Part shown: positions 26,195 to 35,700 of the stretch, piece by piece
Position numbering within the stretch: position 1 is the first letter of the stretch
Layout: every line of letters starts with the position of its first letter
Assembly (NCBI GenBank): GCA_014896295.1
Contig: JADBKR010000006.1
Coordinates: 186,001 to 250,000, forward strand
DNA: 64,000 nucleotides
Source: Limnochordaceae bacterium
GTDB lineage: Bacteria > Bacillota > Limnochordia > Limnochordales > Geochordaceae
Direction: 5' to 3'
Translations under genes and position numbers: made by a program
Notes under the pieces: generated by a model
Told to the model about the DNA's origin: nothing
The model's database searches: none
What the model saw: only the letters and a program-made list of their open reading frames with translations

Positions 26195-26354
26195 ATCATC
26201 TGCGCACGCCCTCACGCGCCCCGTGCGCAGCCATCCTGGCGAGCTCCATCGCCTGTCGAACTGATCCGTCGCGCCGGGCGACGACCTCATTCTACGAGCT
26301 TCGCGCTCCCGGAGCAAGCCTCATGGGGCCCGGCCCAGCCGTCGGGCGTCGCGC
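26195..26354. other. Intergenic region with a hairpin, no gene recognised
   Basis: The 160 bases between the peptidase stop and the terminator contain CTGCGCAC (26200-26207) pairing with GTGCGCAG (26223-26230). No open frame with a ribosome site or RNA family was recognised. Confidence 0.4.
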
Positions 26355-27576
26355 TCACTCCCAGAGCCGCGCCGGGAAGCGGGTGAGAACCTCGGGCTCG
26401 CCTTCGGTCACGAGCACCTCCTCTTCGATCGACGCCCCCACCGGACCGGGCGGTCCGCCTGGCGCCGCCTGCCCATCCGGCACGTAGACGCCCGGCTCGA
26501 CGCAAAGCACCATGCCCGGCGCGAGCGGCGTCGGATCGTCCGGAGTCAAGTACGGCTCCTCCACCGTCTCGAGCCCGATGCCGTGGCCCATGAACGTGCG
26601 GGCGAACGGGCCGTACCCCTGCGCCTCCAGGTAGCCGTTGGCGGCCTGCACCACGTCCCTGCACGGCGTGCCGGGCCGGCACGCTGCCGACGGCCCGCCG
26701 CGCCGCCTCGAGCACCGCCTCCAGCAGCCGCCGGTGCGCGGGAGCGGGCCGGACGTCTGGGGGGCCCGCCACCGTCGTGCGCAGCACGTCGAACTGGTAC
26801 CCCTGGTAGGCGCCGATGATGTCGAGCGTCACCACCTCGCCCGGCGCGATCGGCCGCTCGGTGGCCTGTGGCCATCGGGACCCGACCGCGCTCCACGATC
26901 CCGCGTGCACCCGCAGGTAGCGCACGAAGTCGGCCCCCTCCCGCATGGCCCGGGCGATCCCTTCCGCGCACACGGCGCGCTCGGTGAGCTGCTCCGCCTG
27001 GCCCGCCCCGGCGCCGCGCAGCGCCCCGACCGCCGCGTCCAACCCGGCGCCGGCGATGTCAGCGGCCCGCCGCAGGAGGGATTGCTCGGCCGGGCTCTTG
27101 ATGCGCCGCATGGCGCGCACGACCTCGTCGGCACGACGGAGCTCGAGTGCCGGCAAAGCGTCTCCCAACGCCCGCGCCATGGCGAGCGGCAGGATGTCCT
27201 CCCCCACGAGGCCGACCCGAGCGCCGCCCAGGCCCCGTCGCTTCAACACGGCCACCAGCAGCGCGGGGAGATCCGGCGACGCCTCCACCTCGTCGGCGGC
27301 CACCATCTCCCGGCGATAGGCCCACCCGTCCAGCAGGAGCGCCGAGGGCCCGGAGGCGGGGATCAGCAGCAGGGCGTGCCCCAGCCCGCGCTGTCCTCCG
27401 GCGAAGACCGTGGCCGGGAACGGAGGGAAGTGGTTGCTCACGTAGGCGAGGTCCCCGACCCGGTCGTAGAACGAACGCCCGACGACCAGGATGGCGTCGA
27501 GACCTCGTTGCCCGAGGCTCGCCCGGATCGCCTCCTGGCGCGCCCGGATCTCGTCGAGCGGGATCGCATCGTACAC
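26355..27576 (-). pseudogene. M24 family Xaa-Pro aminopeptidase, frameshifted near 26673
   Basis: An aminopeptidase P/prolidase of about 405 residues that removes N-terminal residues before proline using two metal ions. The creatinase-like N-domain (about 1-150) and the pita-bread catalytic domain are complete. Metal ligands are visible as LDIIGAYQGYQFD (two Asp), MGHGIGLE (His), CVEPGVYV (Glu) and IEEEVLVT (Glu). One extra base in the G run at 26673-26675 shifts the frame between AVGSV and GTPCRDVVQAANGYLE; removing it joins the halves. The GTG at 27576 has GGAGAGGAG 9 bases upstream. Sequencing error is the likeliest cause. It diverges from the MFS gene. Confidence 0.85.
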
Positions 27577-27652
27577 GCACCCACGCTCCTCTCCGGTCGA
27601 ATCGTCATTGACCGCCGGGGCGCCAGGCGATACGATGCCGCCGGTAGAAGCC

Positions 27653-28942
27653 ATGATGGACTCTCGTCCCGGTCGCCCCGTCGCGCCCGACCTGCGGTCG
27701 CTGCTGTTTGGCGCGGCCGAGGCTTCCCTCACCATGGCCAGCGAGACCCTGGCCGCGGTGTACCTGCCGCTGCTCGCCATCGACCTCGGGGCCACCCCGC
27801 TGCAGGTGAGCCTGGTGGTCGGGCTCCCGCTGCTCACGGCCAACGCCCTCCAATTGGTCTTCGCTCCGCTCGGGGAACACCCCGCCTCGCGCAAGCGGGT
27901 CTGGCTGTGGGGCAGCAGCCTCATGCGGGCCCTTTGGATTCCCCTCGTCCTGCTGCCCATCCTCCCTATCCCGCAGGAGGCAGCGGTCGAGCTCCTGGTG
28001 GTGCTGACCGCCCTGCGGGGGATGGCCTCGGCCGTGGCCGCCCCGGCGTGGACCGGCATCATGGCGGATCTGACCGACCCGAGCTGGCGCGGCCGCTACT
28101 TCGGCGCCCGCAACCTGGGCATCAACCTGGCGTCGTTCCTGGCCTCGCTCGCCGGTGGCCTGATCGTCGACGGGGCGCCGGGGACGGTGGGGTACGCGGG
28201 CGCGTTCGGCCTGGCGCTCGTCCTCGGGGTGATGGCCCACCTCTCCATCCTGCCCGTGCGGGTCCCGGTTCGCCCGGACGCCGGCTCGGCCGCCGCGGCT
28301 TTCGCCTGGCGGGGCGTGGTGGAGCGAGGCCTGCGCCCTTCTCGCTGGCCGGACAGCTTTCGCCGGTACACGCTCTTTTTCTGGGTATGGACGCTCGCCA
28401 CGTTTGTGCCCGGCTCGCTGTACCCGATCTACTTCACCGACCATCTCGAGGGCTCGCGGTCTCTCTGGGGGATGGCCAACGCCGCGACTTACATCGGGCT
28501 CATCGTCGTGCAGCGGTGGTGGGGCAGGCTATCCGACAGCCGCGGCCATCTCCCCGTGCTCGTGAGTTCGGGGGTGGCCACCTCCGTGCTGGCGGCGTTG
28601 TGGCCGGCCCTCCCGCACCCGCAGTGGCTCGTTCCGCTCAACTTCCTGGCGGGCATCGCCTGGTCCGGATACAACCTGGCTGCGTTCAACCTGTTGCTGG
28701 AGTGGACGCCCGACGAAGGGCGGCCGACCTTCGTCTCCGTCTTCAACGCGGGGGTGGGGGTGGCGGCGGCCGCCGGGCCCGTCCTGGGCAGCTGGTGCGC
28801 CGGGGCGCTGGGGATCCCGGTCGTCATGGTGGGAGCGGCGCTGCTTCGGGTCGTGGCCGCGCTTGCCCTCCGGGGCCGCGGCCCTCACCTGCGTACTCTT
28901 CCCATCTCCCGGTTGCGGGCGAGCGCGGGCCGGCCCTGGTGA
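27653..28942 (+). CDS. Major facilitator superfamily transporter
   Basis: A 429-residue MFS protein with about twelve transmembrane helices in two halves. Typical features are the cytoplasmic loop between helices 2 and 3 (PLGEHPASRKRV), GIMADLTDPSWRGRYFGARNLG in the first half and RWWGRLSDSRGH between helices 8 and 9. The closest general resemblance is to Firmicutes MFS proteins of unknown substrate. Tandem ATG codons at 27653 and 27656 are possible starts with only a weak ribosome site. It is divergent from the Xaa-Pro peptidase gene, with 76 bases between. Confidence 0.8.
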   Translation: MMDSRPGRPVAPDLRSLLFGAAEASLTMASETLAAVYLPLLAIDLGATPLQVSLVVGLPLLTANALQLVFAPLGEHPASRKRVWLWGSSLMRALWIPLVLLPILPIPQEAAVELLVVLTALRGMASAVAAPAWTGIMADLTDPSWRGRYFGARNLGINLASFLASLAGGLIVDGAPGTVGYAGAFGLALVLGVMAHLSILPVRVPVRPDAGSAAAAFAWRGVVERGLRPSRWPDSFRRYTLFFWVWTLATFVPGSLYPIYFTDHLEGSRSLWGMANAATYIGLIVVQRWWGRLSDSRGHLPVLVSSGVATSVLAALWPALPHPQWLVPLNFLAGIAWSGYNLAAFNLLLEWTPDEGRPTFVSVFNAGVGVAAAAGPVLGSWCAGALGIPVVMVGAALLRVVAALALRGRGPHLRTLPISRLRASAGRPW

Positions 28943-28953
28943 ACGACCGGCGT

Positions 28954-29832
28954 TCAACGCCTGGAGCTGTCCGTGGCCTGCTCGTCGAGGCGGTCTGGAG
29001 CTGGCCCCCCGGGAGCTTCGCCAGACGCCGGTGGCGGGTCCGGAGCGGTATCGGGCGCCACTCGGTAGCCGAAGCCCCGTACGGTTTCGATGATGACCGG
29101 CCGCTCGGGGTGGGCCTCGATCTTGCTCCGCAGCAAGTAGACGTACTTCTTCACGTCTTCGGCCGTGGCGTCGCTCCGCTCGGGCCACGCCCGCTGCACG
29201 ATCTCCTCGGTCGAGTAGACGCGCCCGGGCTCCTGCACGAGCAGGGAGAGCACCTCGTACTCCTTGCGGGACAGATGGAGCCGCCGCCCGCGCACCCAGA
29301 CCTCCTTGCGCCGGTCGTCGACCACGAGGGAGCCGACCTGCCACCGGCGCTCCTCCGTGGCGGCCGCCGGGGTCGCCTCCTGGAGCGCGGCGGGCGCCCC
29401 CGTCCCCGTCGCCGTCCCGCTGGCGACGGCCGTGCTCCCGCCTGCGGCCGCACCGACCGGCTGCGCGGCGCCCTGGTGGCGGCGGATGACCGCCTCGATG
29501 CGGGCGGCGAGCTCCGGCAGGTCGAACGGCTTGGTGACGTAGTCGTCCGCCCCACCCGTGAGCCCGCGCACCTTGTCGGTCGTCTGGTTGTGCACGGTCA
29601 CCATGATGATGGGCACGTGGCTCATCGACCGGAGCTCACTCAGCACCGTCCAGCCGTCCATCTCCGGCATCCGCACGTCGAGGAGGACCAGGTCGGGTTC
29701 CACTTCCAGAAAGCGCTGCAAGGTCATCCGGCCGTCCTCGGCCCGCACCACCTGGTAACCCCTGGCCGTCAGGTACTTCTCCAACAGGCGCGCCGAACTC
29801 TCGTCGTCCTCGGCCAGCAAGATGCGCGTCAT
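28954..29832 (-). CDS. OmpR/PhoB family response regulator
   Basis: A 292-residue two-component regulator. The receiver domain (1-120) has ILLAEDDESSARLL, the phosphoacceptor in LVLLDVRMPEMDGW, MVTVHNQ and the conserved Lys in VTKPFDLPEL. A Gly/Ala/Thr-rich linker of about 45 residues separates it from a winged-helix DNA-binding domain (about 170-265) ending RGFGYRV. A Pro/Ala-rich tail of about 25 residues follows. The ATG at 29832 has GGAGGTGTG about 9 bases upstream and overlaps a possible stop of the histidine kinase gene (ATGA). It presumably answers to that kinase. Confidence 0.93.
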   Translation of the reverse strand: MTRILLAEDDESSARLLEKYLTARGYQVVRAEDGRMTLQRFLEVEPDLVLLDVRMPEMDGWTVLSELRSMSHVPIIMVTVHNQTTDKVRGLTGGADDYVTKPFDLPELAARIEAVIRRHQGAAQPVGAAAGGSTAVASGTATGTGAPAALQEATPAAATEERRWQVGSLVVDDRRKEVWVRGRRLHLSRKEYEVLSLLVQEPGRVYSTEEIVQRAWPERSDATAEDVKKYVYLLRSKIEAHPERPVIIETVRGFGYRVAPDTAPDPPPASGEAPGGPAPDRLDEQATDSSRR

Positions 29833-31411
29833 GCTCGTCCCACACCTCCTCCGAGGCAGGCGCCGGCCAGTAGACGCTGAACCGGCTCCCCTCCCCGGGG
29901 CGGCTGTGCACCTCGATGCGCCCTCCATGCGCCTCGACGAACCGCCGCACGACCGTGAGACCCAGGCCCAGGCCCTCGACCCCTGGCCTGCGCCCCCCTC
30001 CTCGATGAAAGGGTTCGAAGATGTGCGGCTGCTGAGCCGGGTCGATGCCGATGCCAGTATCCTCCACCTGCCAGACGACCTCGGGACGAGTGCCCTGGTG
30101 ATGACCGCCGCGGACGGTGATGCGCCCGGCCGGGGTGTACTTCACCGCGTTGCCGAGCAGGTTGATGATCACCTGCCGGATCTGGAGCGGATTGCCCATG
30201 ACCACCAGCGGCTGGGGCACTTCGCAGGCAAACTCCAGCTGCTTCGCCCTCGTGAACGGCCGCAGGTGGTTCCACGCCTGGCGGGTGAGGGTGGCCAGGT
30301 CGACGGGCTCCGGGCGCCTTACCTCTGTCTCTTCCGCCGCGGCGTTGAAGTGGAGCAGGTTGTCCACCAGGTCCATGAGGTGCGTGGCCGCTTCGAGGAT
30401 GGTCTCGACGTCCTGCACCTGTTCCGGGTTGAGAGGCCCGTCGAGCTGCTCGAGCAGCAGCTGGCCGTACCCGCGAATGGTGTGCAGCGGCGTCTTCCAC
30501 TCATGCCCCATGATCGCCAGGAACTGCGACTTGGCCTCGTTGGCCTCGGCCAGGTCTCGGTTCATCCGCTGCAGCCACCGGTCCCGGGCCGCCAGCGCCT
30601 CCGGCCATCCGGTTGAACTCATCGGCCACCAGCTGCAGTTCGTCGCCGCTCTTCACCCGGGCGCGAGCCCCCAGGTCGCCGGCCCGGAGCTGTTCCACGG
30701 CGACGACCAGCCGGTCGAGGGGCCCGAGTACGCCCCGATAAAGGGCCAGGGCGACCGCTCCTCCGCCCAAGGCAAAGAGGAGGACGACCGCGCCCATGAC
30801 GGTGGCGAGGCGCCCGGCGAACTGCTCGATGGGGGCAAGGGGCACGCCCACTCGGACGTAACTCGGCCCCGACGAACCCGGGGGCACCACCGGGGCCTGT
30901 GGGTCCGGCAACGCCTGGACGAAGTCCAGGAACCGGTAAGCGTGGCCGTTGGTGCCCACGGCCACGTCGTGGATGGTGAGCCCGCGCACAGGGAACGGGG
31001 GTCGGGGAGCCGGGAGAGGTCCTGGCCGACGAACTCCGAGATGACCCGCCCCGCCAGCACCACCTGCGCGTAGCCCGCGTCGGCGGCCAGGCGGTAGGTG
31101 AGCACCTGCATGCGGATGCGGCGGGTGTCGGGATCCGACTCTTCCTGATCTTTGAGCGTGTCGCGGGCGAGCTGCGCCACCATGATCTCGCCCTGGCGCT
31201 CCAGCTGCACGCGCAGCTGGTGGGATGCCACGTAGGTCGTGACCGCCCCGAGCACCAGGCCGATGACGACGGCGAAACCCGTGATGGAGAGCAGGAAGCG
31301 GGTACGGAGCCGGCTCGTGCGGCGCGCGGAAAATAGCGCACGGGAACCCGTCGGGGTTCCCGTGCGCCGGCCTGGGAGGGCGTGTGCGGCGAAAAGTCTT
31401 CGCACGTTCAC
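29829..31411 (-). pseudogene. HAMP-containing sensor histidine kinase, multiply frameshifted
   Basis: The partner kinase of the regulator downstream. Read across three frames it gives a helix (ITGFAVVIGLVLGAVTTY), an extracytoplasmic sensor, a second helix (LATVMGAVVLLFALGGGAVA), HAMP, HisKA with MGHEWKTPLHTIRGYG (phospho-His) and HATPase boxes NLLGNAVKYTP, DTGIGI and GLGLGLTVV. Frame breaks lie in the G run 30997-31001, near 30602, and probably near 29840-29870, where a one-base change would end the protein at the ATGA overlapping the regulator. The start is unclear: the GTG at 31411 would place a strong terminator inside the coding region. Sequencing indels are likely. Confidence 0.8.
31329..31366 (-). 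terminator. Strong hairpin terminator after the small secreted-protein gene
   Basis: GCGCACGGGAACCC (31335-31348) and GGGTTCCCGTGCGC (31353-31366) form a perfect 14-base stem with a 4-base loop. On the minus strand it is followed by TATTTTCC. It lies 42 bases after the stop of the secreted protein and at the 5' end of the kinase gene, so it may act as a terminator or attenuator. Confidence 0.78.
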
Positions 31412-31794
31412 CGCATGCGCAAACCCGTTGCCTGCTCCAGGTAGACGATCGCGCCGGTGCCGTCGGCGGGGTTGGCCACCCCGGCCTTGAAGTGTTCGCC
31501 GCTAGATCCTTCGAGGACGTTGACGACGCTCTGGGCCACCTGGCCCAGTTCCTGGTCGGATTTCCCGCTGATGCTCTCTTCCGATACCTGGTCGAGGGCG
31601 ACTTTCAGCTGGTCCACGGCGCTGGCCTTGGGGTCTGCCTGGGATGGCTGCGAAGGCTCAGCCGGCGCTTGCGGCGCGGGGCTGGACGGAGGCGGCGGCT
31701 GCTGGGCGTGTACCGCGGGCAGCGCCATCAGGCTGAGGGCCATCCCCGTCACCAGCCACCGCATCCACCGCGGGCCGCTACGGCGTACGTTCAT
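31408..31794 (-). CDS. Small secreted hypothetical protein, Pro/Gln-rich
   Basis: A 128-residue exported protein with a signal peptide (WLVTGMALSLMALPAVHAQ), a Pro/Gln/Ser-rich linker (about 30-60) and a C-terminal domain of about 70 residues (VDQLKVALDQVSEE, ELGQVAQSVVNVLEG, GAIVYLEQATGLR) that I cannot assign. The ATG at 31794 is chosen; a TTG at 31806 is flush against its GGGGG. It precedes the sensor kinase on the same strand and could be a sensed or secreted target of that system (inference). Confidence 0.6.
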   Translation of the reverse strand: MNVRRSGPRWMRWLVTGMALSLMALPAVHAQQPPPPSSPAPQAPAEPSQPSQADPKASAVDQLKVALDQVSEESISGKSDQELGQVAQSVVNVLEGSSGEHFKAGVANPADGTGAIVYLEQATGLRMR

Positions 31795-32094
31795 CTCGAC
31801 TCGCAACCCCCTCGAGTATCTTCTCGCAGCGCCGGTTTACGCTGCGGAGCTTCTCTCCACCGGGGCCTGGCCGGCCGGCACCCTCACCATACCCGGCGGC
31901 CCGGTACCGGCGCCATGCGCGCTCCGGGGAAGTTGCGAGGAGGCCATGGGGAGGCGCGGTCGTCGCGCGGTGCCGCGCGGGTCCATGGACGGCCTCGGGC
32001 TTCCACGAAGGTTCCACGCGGCCGGCATGGTGCGGGTCGAGAGCGGGACTTAAGGTGAGCATGAGGCTGATGCGAGAGCGGGGTGAGATGGCCA
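31795..32094. other. Divergent intergenic region, 300 bases
   Basis: No conserved gene is visible. It contains CGCAGCG/CGCTGCG arms (31829-31850), GATACT as a possible -10 for the minus-strand gene, and a 35-codon open frame (31946-32053) with a good GAGGAGG site whose product resembles nothing known. Confidence 0.4.
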
Positions 32095-32340
32095 ATGCGT
32101 CTCGAATCCACCAGGCGCCGGCGGTTTGCGGCGATAGCCGTGATGATGGTGGTGCTGGCGGTCGCCGTGACCGCTTGCGGTGGGGGACAGCCTGCCAGCC
32201 AGAGCCCCGAGGGAGGCGCGTCGCCTTCGACGACGGCGCCGGGCGCGCAGGCTCCGCAGGGTGGCGGCGCACCCAGCGCTCCGGCTTCCCCGGAAGCTCC
32301 CCAGAGCCCGCCCGCCGCTCCTTCCGCTCCCGGGCAGTAA
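32095..32340 (+). CDS. Small putative lipoprotein, Pro/Ala/Ser-rich
   Basis: An 81-residue protein: Arg-rich N-terminus, hydrophobic run (AAIAVMMVVLAVAVTAC) with a lipobox-like VTAC, then a wholly low-complexity Gly/Pro/Ser/Ala/Gln tail. It would be lipidated at the Cys and anchored outside the cytoplasmic membrane, but the tail has no fold. The ATG at 32095 is 7 bases after GGGGTGAG. A terminator follows, so it is a single-gene unit. Confidence 0.6.
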   Translation: MRLESTRRRRFAAIAVMMVVLAVAVTACGGGQPASQSPEGGASPSTTAPGAQAPQGGGAPSAPASPEAPQSPPAAPSAPGQ

Positions 32341-32420
32341 CGAGCGGCGGGCCTCACCAGGCGGCTCCTGCCGGCCAGCGCGCTTCGCCCAATAGGAGGC
32401 GCCGGGTCACGCGTGGCGTG

Positions 32421-32446
32421 AGGGGCGGTGGGAGTCGCCCTTTTTT
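32421..32446 (+). terminator. Rho-independent terminator after the lipoprotein gene
   Basis: AGGGGCG (32421-32427) pairs with CGCCCTT (32436-32442) and is followed by a run of T to 32446. Confidence 0.7.
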
Positions 32447-32566
32447 GCGCACGATGGCGTATCCTCTTTCCGGTGATCTCTGCTGGCAGGCAGAACCGGG
32501 CCAGAATCCGAGCCGAGGGAGGACGCCGGGCCTGCGGTAGCGGGAGCGGGCGGCGGTCCGCTGGTC

Positions 32567-33892
32567 ATGACCGTTGGCGAGGCGTGGGTGTGGCTCGCCG
32601 TGTCCGTGGGACTACCCGTGGCAGCGCTGCTCCTGGTGCTCGTGGCCGGACGTCTCGCCGGAGGCCTCCACATGACCACCCGCGTGTTTGCGGCCGCCCA
32701 CTCGCTCACCCTGGGGGTCGGCTCGACCACCATCGTGGGCGCGGCGTACCAGATGTCGTCGGCCCTCCTCGGCGCCCGGTTGTGGGGAGAACGGATCATC
32801 CCGTGGCAACTCGGGATCTACCTCGCCGGCGCCGGCTCCCTCGTCGCCGGCTTCTGGTACGGCTCCTTCGTCCTCCTGGCCTGGGGCGGCAGCCTGGTCG
32901 CGGCGGCCGCCTGGGTGTACGTGGCGATCATGCTCCGCACGGCCGGGCGGCTCCGCCGCCGCACCGGACCACCGGCATCCCGGCAGGGCCGGCCGCAGTG
33001 GGTGCACGCCCTGGCCATGGCTCTGGCGACGGTGAACTTCGGGCTGGTGACCACGTGGGGGCTCGTGCTGGCGCTTTCCATGCGTTACCCGTTGTGGCCC
33101 GGGCTGTGGGCGGGGCACCGAGGTCTGGTCGTCCACCTCGCCCTGGGCCTGGGGGGATGGTTCGCCCTGATGGTGGTGGGGGTGTCGTATCGCCTCGTGC
33201 CCATCGTGCACGGCGCCCGCATCGCGAGCCAGCCGCGGGGGCTTGCCGTCGTGGCCCTGGTGACCGGGGCGGTCCTCCTCGCCGTAACGGGCGCCCTGGG
33301 TCGTCACGGGTGGGCGCTGCGTCTGGCGGCCGCACTGATCGCCCCGGCGGGCGCCTTGTACGTGTGGGAGCTTGCCCGGCTCTTGCAGCATCGCCGGCGG
33401 CGGGCACCTGACCTCAACGTTTCGCACTGGTGGGCCGTGATGGGCTACACGCTGGTGCTGGCCGCCATGGGCCTGGGATGGGCCGCGGGGCTCGTGGGCC
33501 CGGAGCACGGGGAACGGCTCGGGGTGCTGGCGGCGGTGCTGTTCCTGGCCGGGTGGGTGGTGCAGGCCATCCTGGGGCAACTGTACAAGGTGACCCCGTT
33601 CCTCATGTGGTATTACAGGGCCTTCATCCCGGACGTGCTGCAGATCTCCCGGCTGCCCGACCTCTACGCGCCGCGGCCGGGCCGGCTCGCCTTCTGGCTC
33701 ACCAACGCCGGGGTCGTCCTCATGGGATACGGGATTGCCCGGGCCGACGGAGGGTGGGCGACCGCGGGAGCGGTGCTGCTGGCCGCGGGGTGCGGCCTGG
33801 TCGCCTGGATGCTGGGGTACTCGTGGATACCGGGAGTCGTGGCGGGACGGCTTCCCTTTCGGTGGAGGCACACAGAAGGGGCGAGTGCGTGA
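32567..33892 (+). CDS. Polytopic membrane protein resembling heme-copper oxidase subunit I/NnrS
   Basis: A 441-residue protein with about twelve hydrophobic helices. AAHSLTLGVGSTTIVGAAYQM, VVHLALGLGGWFALMVVGVSYRL and LGQLYKVTPFLMWYYR resemble the helices of stand-alone cytochrome-oxidase-subunit-I-like and NnrS proteins, where His residues at these places bind heme or copper. The full set of six oxidase His ligands is not visible, so it is probably not a working terminal oxidase. No subunit II or heme-synthesis gene is adjacent. The ATG at 32567 follows a GGAGCGGGCGG stretch. A role in respiration or NO/metal handling is only a guess. Confidence 0.55.
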   Translation: MTVGEAWVWLAVSVGLPVAALLLVLVAGRLAGGLHMTTRVFAAAHSLTLGVGSTTIVGAAYQMSSALLGARLWGERIIPWQLGIYLAGAGSLVAGFWYGSFVLLAWGGSLVAAAAWVYVAIMLRTAGRLRRRTGPPASRQGRPQWVHALAMALATVNFGLVTTWGLVLALSMRYPLWPGLWAGHRGLVVHLALGLGGWFALMVVGVSYRLVPIVHGARIASQPRGLAVVALVTGAVLLAVTGALGRHGWALRLAAALIAPAGALYVWELARLLQHRRRRAPDLNVSHWWAVMGYTLVLAAMGLGWAAGLVGPEHGERLGVLAAVLFLAGWVVQAILGQLYKVTPFLMWYYRAFIPDVLQISRLPDLYAPRPGRLAFWLTNAGVVLMGYGIARADGGWATAGAVLLAAGCGLVAWMLGYSWIPGVVAGRLPFRWRHTEGASA

Positions 33893-33970
33893 GCGTGTCG
33901 ACCGGTGTCACGCTCTGAGCGACCGCTGGCGGCGCCGGTGCCGGCGGCCGCGTCCCCCGCCGGCCCTGGG

Positions 33971-34555
33971 TCAGCCGGAGGGTTCGTCGGAGGCGGGGGC
34001 CTCGCCGAGCAGGCGTTCCATCCGCCGGGCGAGTTCTTGGGCCTCCGTCACGACGTCCTTGAGGCGCACGAGGGTCGCCTTGAGCTGCATGGTCAGCGTG
34101 GTCTGAGCCTCGACGAGCGCCTGCGCCACAGCCGCTGCCACGGCGCCGGCGGAGGCGTTGTCGAAGGCCGCCGCTGCGCTGCCCACGGCGTGGCCCTGTG
34201 CTCCGGGCTGCCCGGGCTGGGCCGGACCGGGGGCCGCCTGCTGCACCGGGCCCGCCCTCTGGGGCTGTGCCTGAACGTCGCCGCTCTGCTGTCCCGCACT
34301 CTGCTGCCCTGCGCCTTGTTGCGCGGCCCACCAGTTGACGCCGGGATTCGTGGCGGCCGGGGCGGAGCCCGGACCGGCCGGTCCCAGGATGCCGGCCTGC
34401 TGCGTCTCTCGGCGGGCGCCGCCGCCCGGGGGAATGAGGGGCTGAGGGGTGATGGGCTGCACGGGCGCCCGCAGCAGCCGACGCTTGAGCACGTCGTTGA
34501 TCTGCTGGGTCACGATCCGCTGGATCTCGTCCTGCTGTTCTCTGGTGAGGCTCAC
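33971..34555 (-). CDS. Hypothetical protein at the end of the ger operon, coiled coil
   Basis: A 194-residue protein of unknown function. The N-terminus (LTREQQDEIQRIVTQQIND) is helical, the middle (about 45-125) is low-complexity Gln/Pro/Gly/Ala, and the C-terminus (about 130-185, ALVEAQTTLTMQLKATLVRL) is a coiled coil. The GTG start at 34555 overlaps the gerAC stop (GTGA), so it is translated with the germination genes. It has no signal peptide or membrane segment. It may be an accessory factor of germinosome assembly or only a passenger. Confidence 0.62.
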   Translation of the reverse strand: MSLTREQQDEIQRIVTQQINDVLKRRLLRAPVQPITPQPLIPPGGGARRETQQAGILGPAGPGSAPAATNPGVNWWAAQQGAGQQSAGQQSGDVQAQPQRAGPVQQAAPGPAQPGQPGAQGHAVGSAAAAFDNASAGAVAAAVAQALVEAQTTLTMQLKATLVRLKDVVTEAQELARRMERLLGEAPASDEPSG

Positions 34556-35700
34556 TTCTGCACCATCCCAACCCTGCGAATGGCCACGCGGACCTGGATG
34601 TCCACGGGCAGGGTGCGGAAGTAGTCCGTCCCTTCGATCTGCTTCCATGCCTGCGGGGCGAAGGCGCGGAATTGTTCCCCGTAGCCCAAGGGGTCGGCTC
34701 CCAGCCGCTGGAGGTGACGCAGCGCCTGGCGCAGCCGGGCCCGCTGGTCCGACGCGGCGATCCGCTCGATCTGATGCAGCACCTCAGGGCGGGACATCTG
34801 GAGCGGTCCTTCGACCTCCGCCACGTTGGCTTCGTACTGCACGCGTACCGACACGCGGGGCTGCTCCCTTTGGGGCACCGGCCGGATACGGGTCTGCCGG
34901 TTGAAGTTGCGCAACCGCACCCGGCTGCCCTGCACCATCAGCTCCATCTCCGTGCGGTCGGGGCCCCCCGAGCGGAGGCTCAGGGCGAGGTGCGTTTCCC
35001 CGGGATCCAGCGTGCCCACCATCCGGTCATCGCTAAACACCGCAATGCCACGCCATTGCACGTCGCTCCCCCTGACCCGCAGCAGCGGCGCGGTGGGATC
35101 CTCGCCGGGATTGGCAAGCCGTACCCCGAACTCTCCCAGGTCGATGCGCGCCATGTTGCCGGCGCGGGTGAGCGTCTCGAGCATGTTGGCGACGAAGAAG
35201 ACCGCCACCCGCTCCAAGGGAGAACGGGCCTCGAGCAACCGGCGAGCCTGCCCCTGCGTGACCACCAACCACACCAGGCGGCGCACTTGCGGATCGCGAC
35301 GCAGCGTGTCCAGGATCGGGCGGACCCCCTGCCGGGCGATTTCCTCGGAAATGGCGACCAGCCGGAGGTGGCCGAGGAACATCGGCCACTCGATGCGGCG
35401 GGTCAGGTGAAACAGCGCCTCCTCGACCGTATGGCCGGTGGACGCTATCACCATGGCCGGGGGCCTGGCCTGGCCGCCCGCACCCGTTGCCCCTCCCCCT
35501 AACCCCAGAGGGATCCCCCCAGGTACGGCGATCTGGGCGCTCACCGTGTACATGCCGGGCCGGGGGCCCCGGTCCAGGCCGAGGGCGAGCACCAGGGTGC
35601 GCTGGTTGATCTCCTCGCGGTCCCAGCAGCCGCTGGCCAGGACGGCCAGCAAGGCGACGCCGGCCACGACCCCGATGGGCCGGGGCATCCTAGCGTTCAC
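34552..35700 (-). CDS. gerAC: Spore germination lipoprotein GerAC/GerKC (Ger(x)C family)
   Basis: The 382-residue C subunit of a GerA-type nutrient germinant receptor. It has a lipoprotein signal (GVALLAVLASGCWDREEI; lipobox LASGC), the family opening WDREEINQRTLVLALGLDRG and the later conserved GHLRLVAISEEIARQGV. The C-terminal domain (about 215-380) ends RVAIRRVGMVQK. It is lipidated and faces the outside of the spore inner membrane. The GTG start overlaps the end of gerAA by 11 bases, and its stop overlaps the following gene. Confidence 0.93.
   Translation of the reverse strand: MNARMPRPIGVVAGVALLAVLASGCWDREEINQRTLVLALGLDRGPRPGMYTVSAQIAVPGGIPLGLGGGATGAGGQARPPAMVIASTGHTVEEALFHLTRRIEWPMFLGHLRLVAISEEIARQGVRPILDTLRRDPQVRRLVWLVVTQGQARRLLEARSPLERVAVFFVANMLETLTRAGNMARIDLGEFGVRLANPGEDPTAPLLRVRGSDVQWRGIAVFSDDRMVGTLDPGETHLALSLRSGGPDRTEMELMVQGSRVRLRNFNRQTRIRPVPQREQPRVSVRVQYEANVAEVEGPLQMSRPEVLHQIERIAASDQRARLRQALRHLQRLGADPLGYGEQFRAFAPQAWKQIEGTDYFRTLPVDIQVRVAIRRVGMVQK

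Noticed and set aside
31946-32053. A 35-codon open frame with a good ribosome site upstream of the lipoprotein gene
   Set aside because: Arg/Gly-rich composition matches random GC-rich sequence, with no hydrophobic segment, family or coupling to support it.
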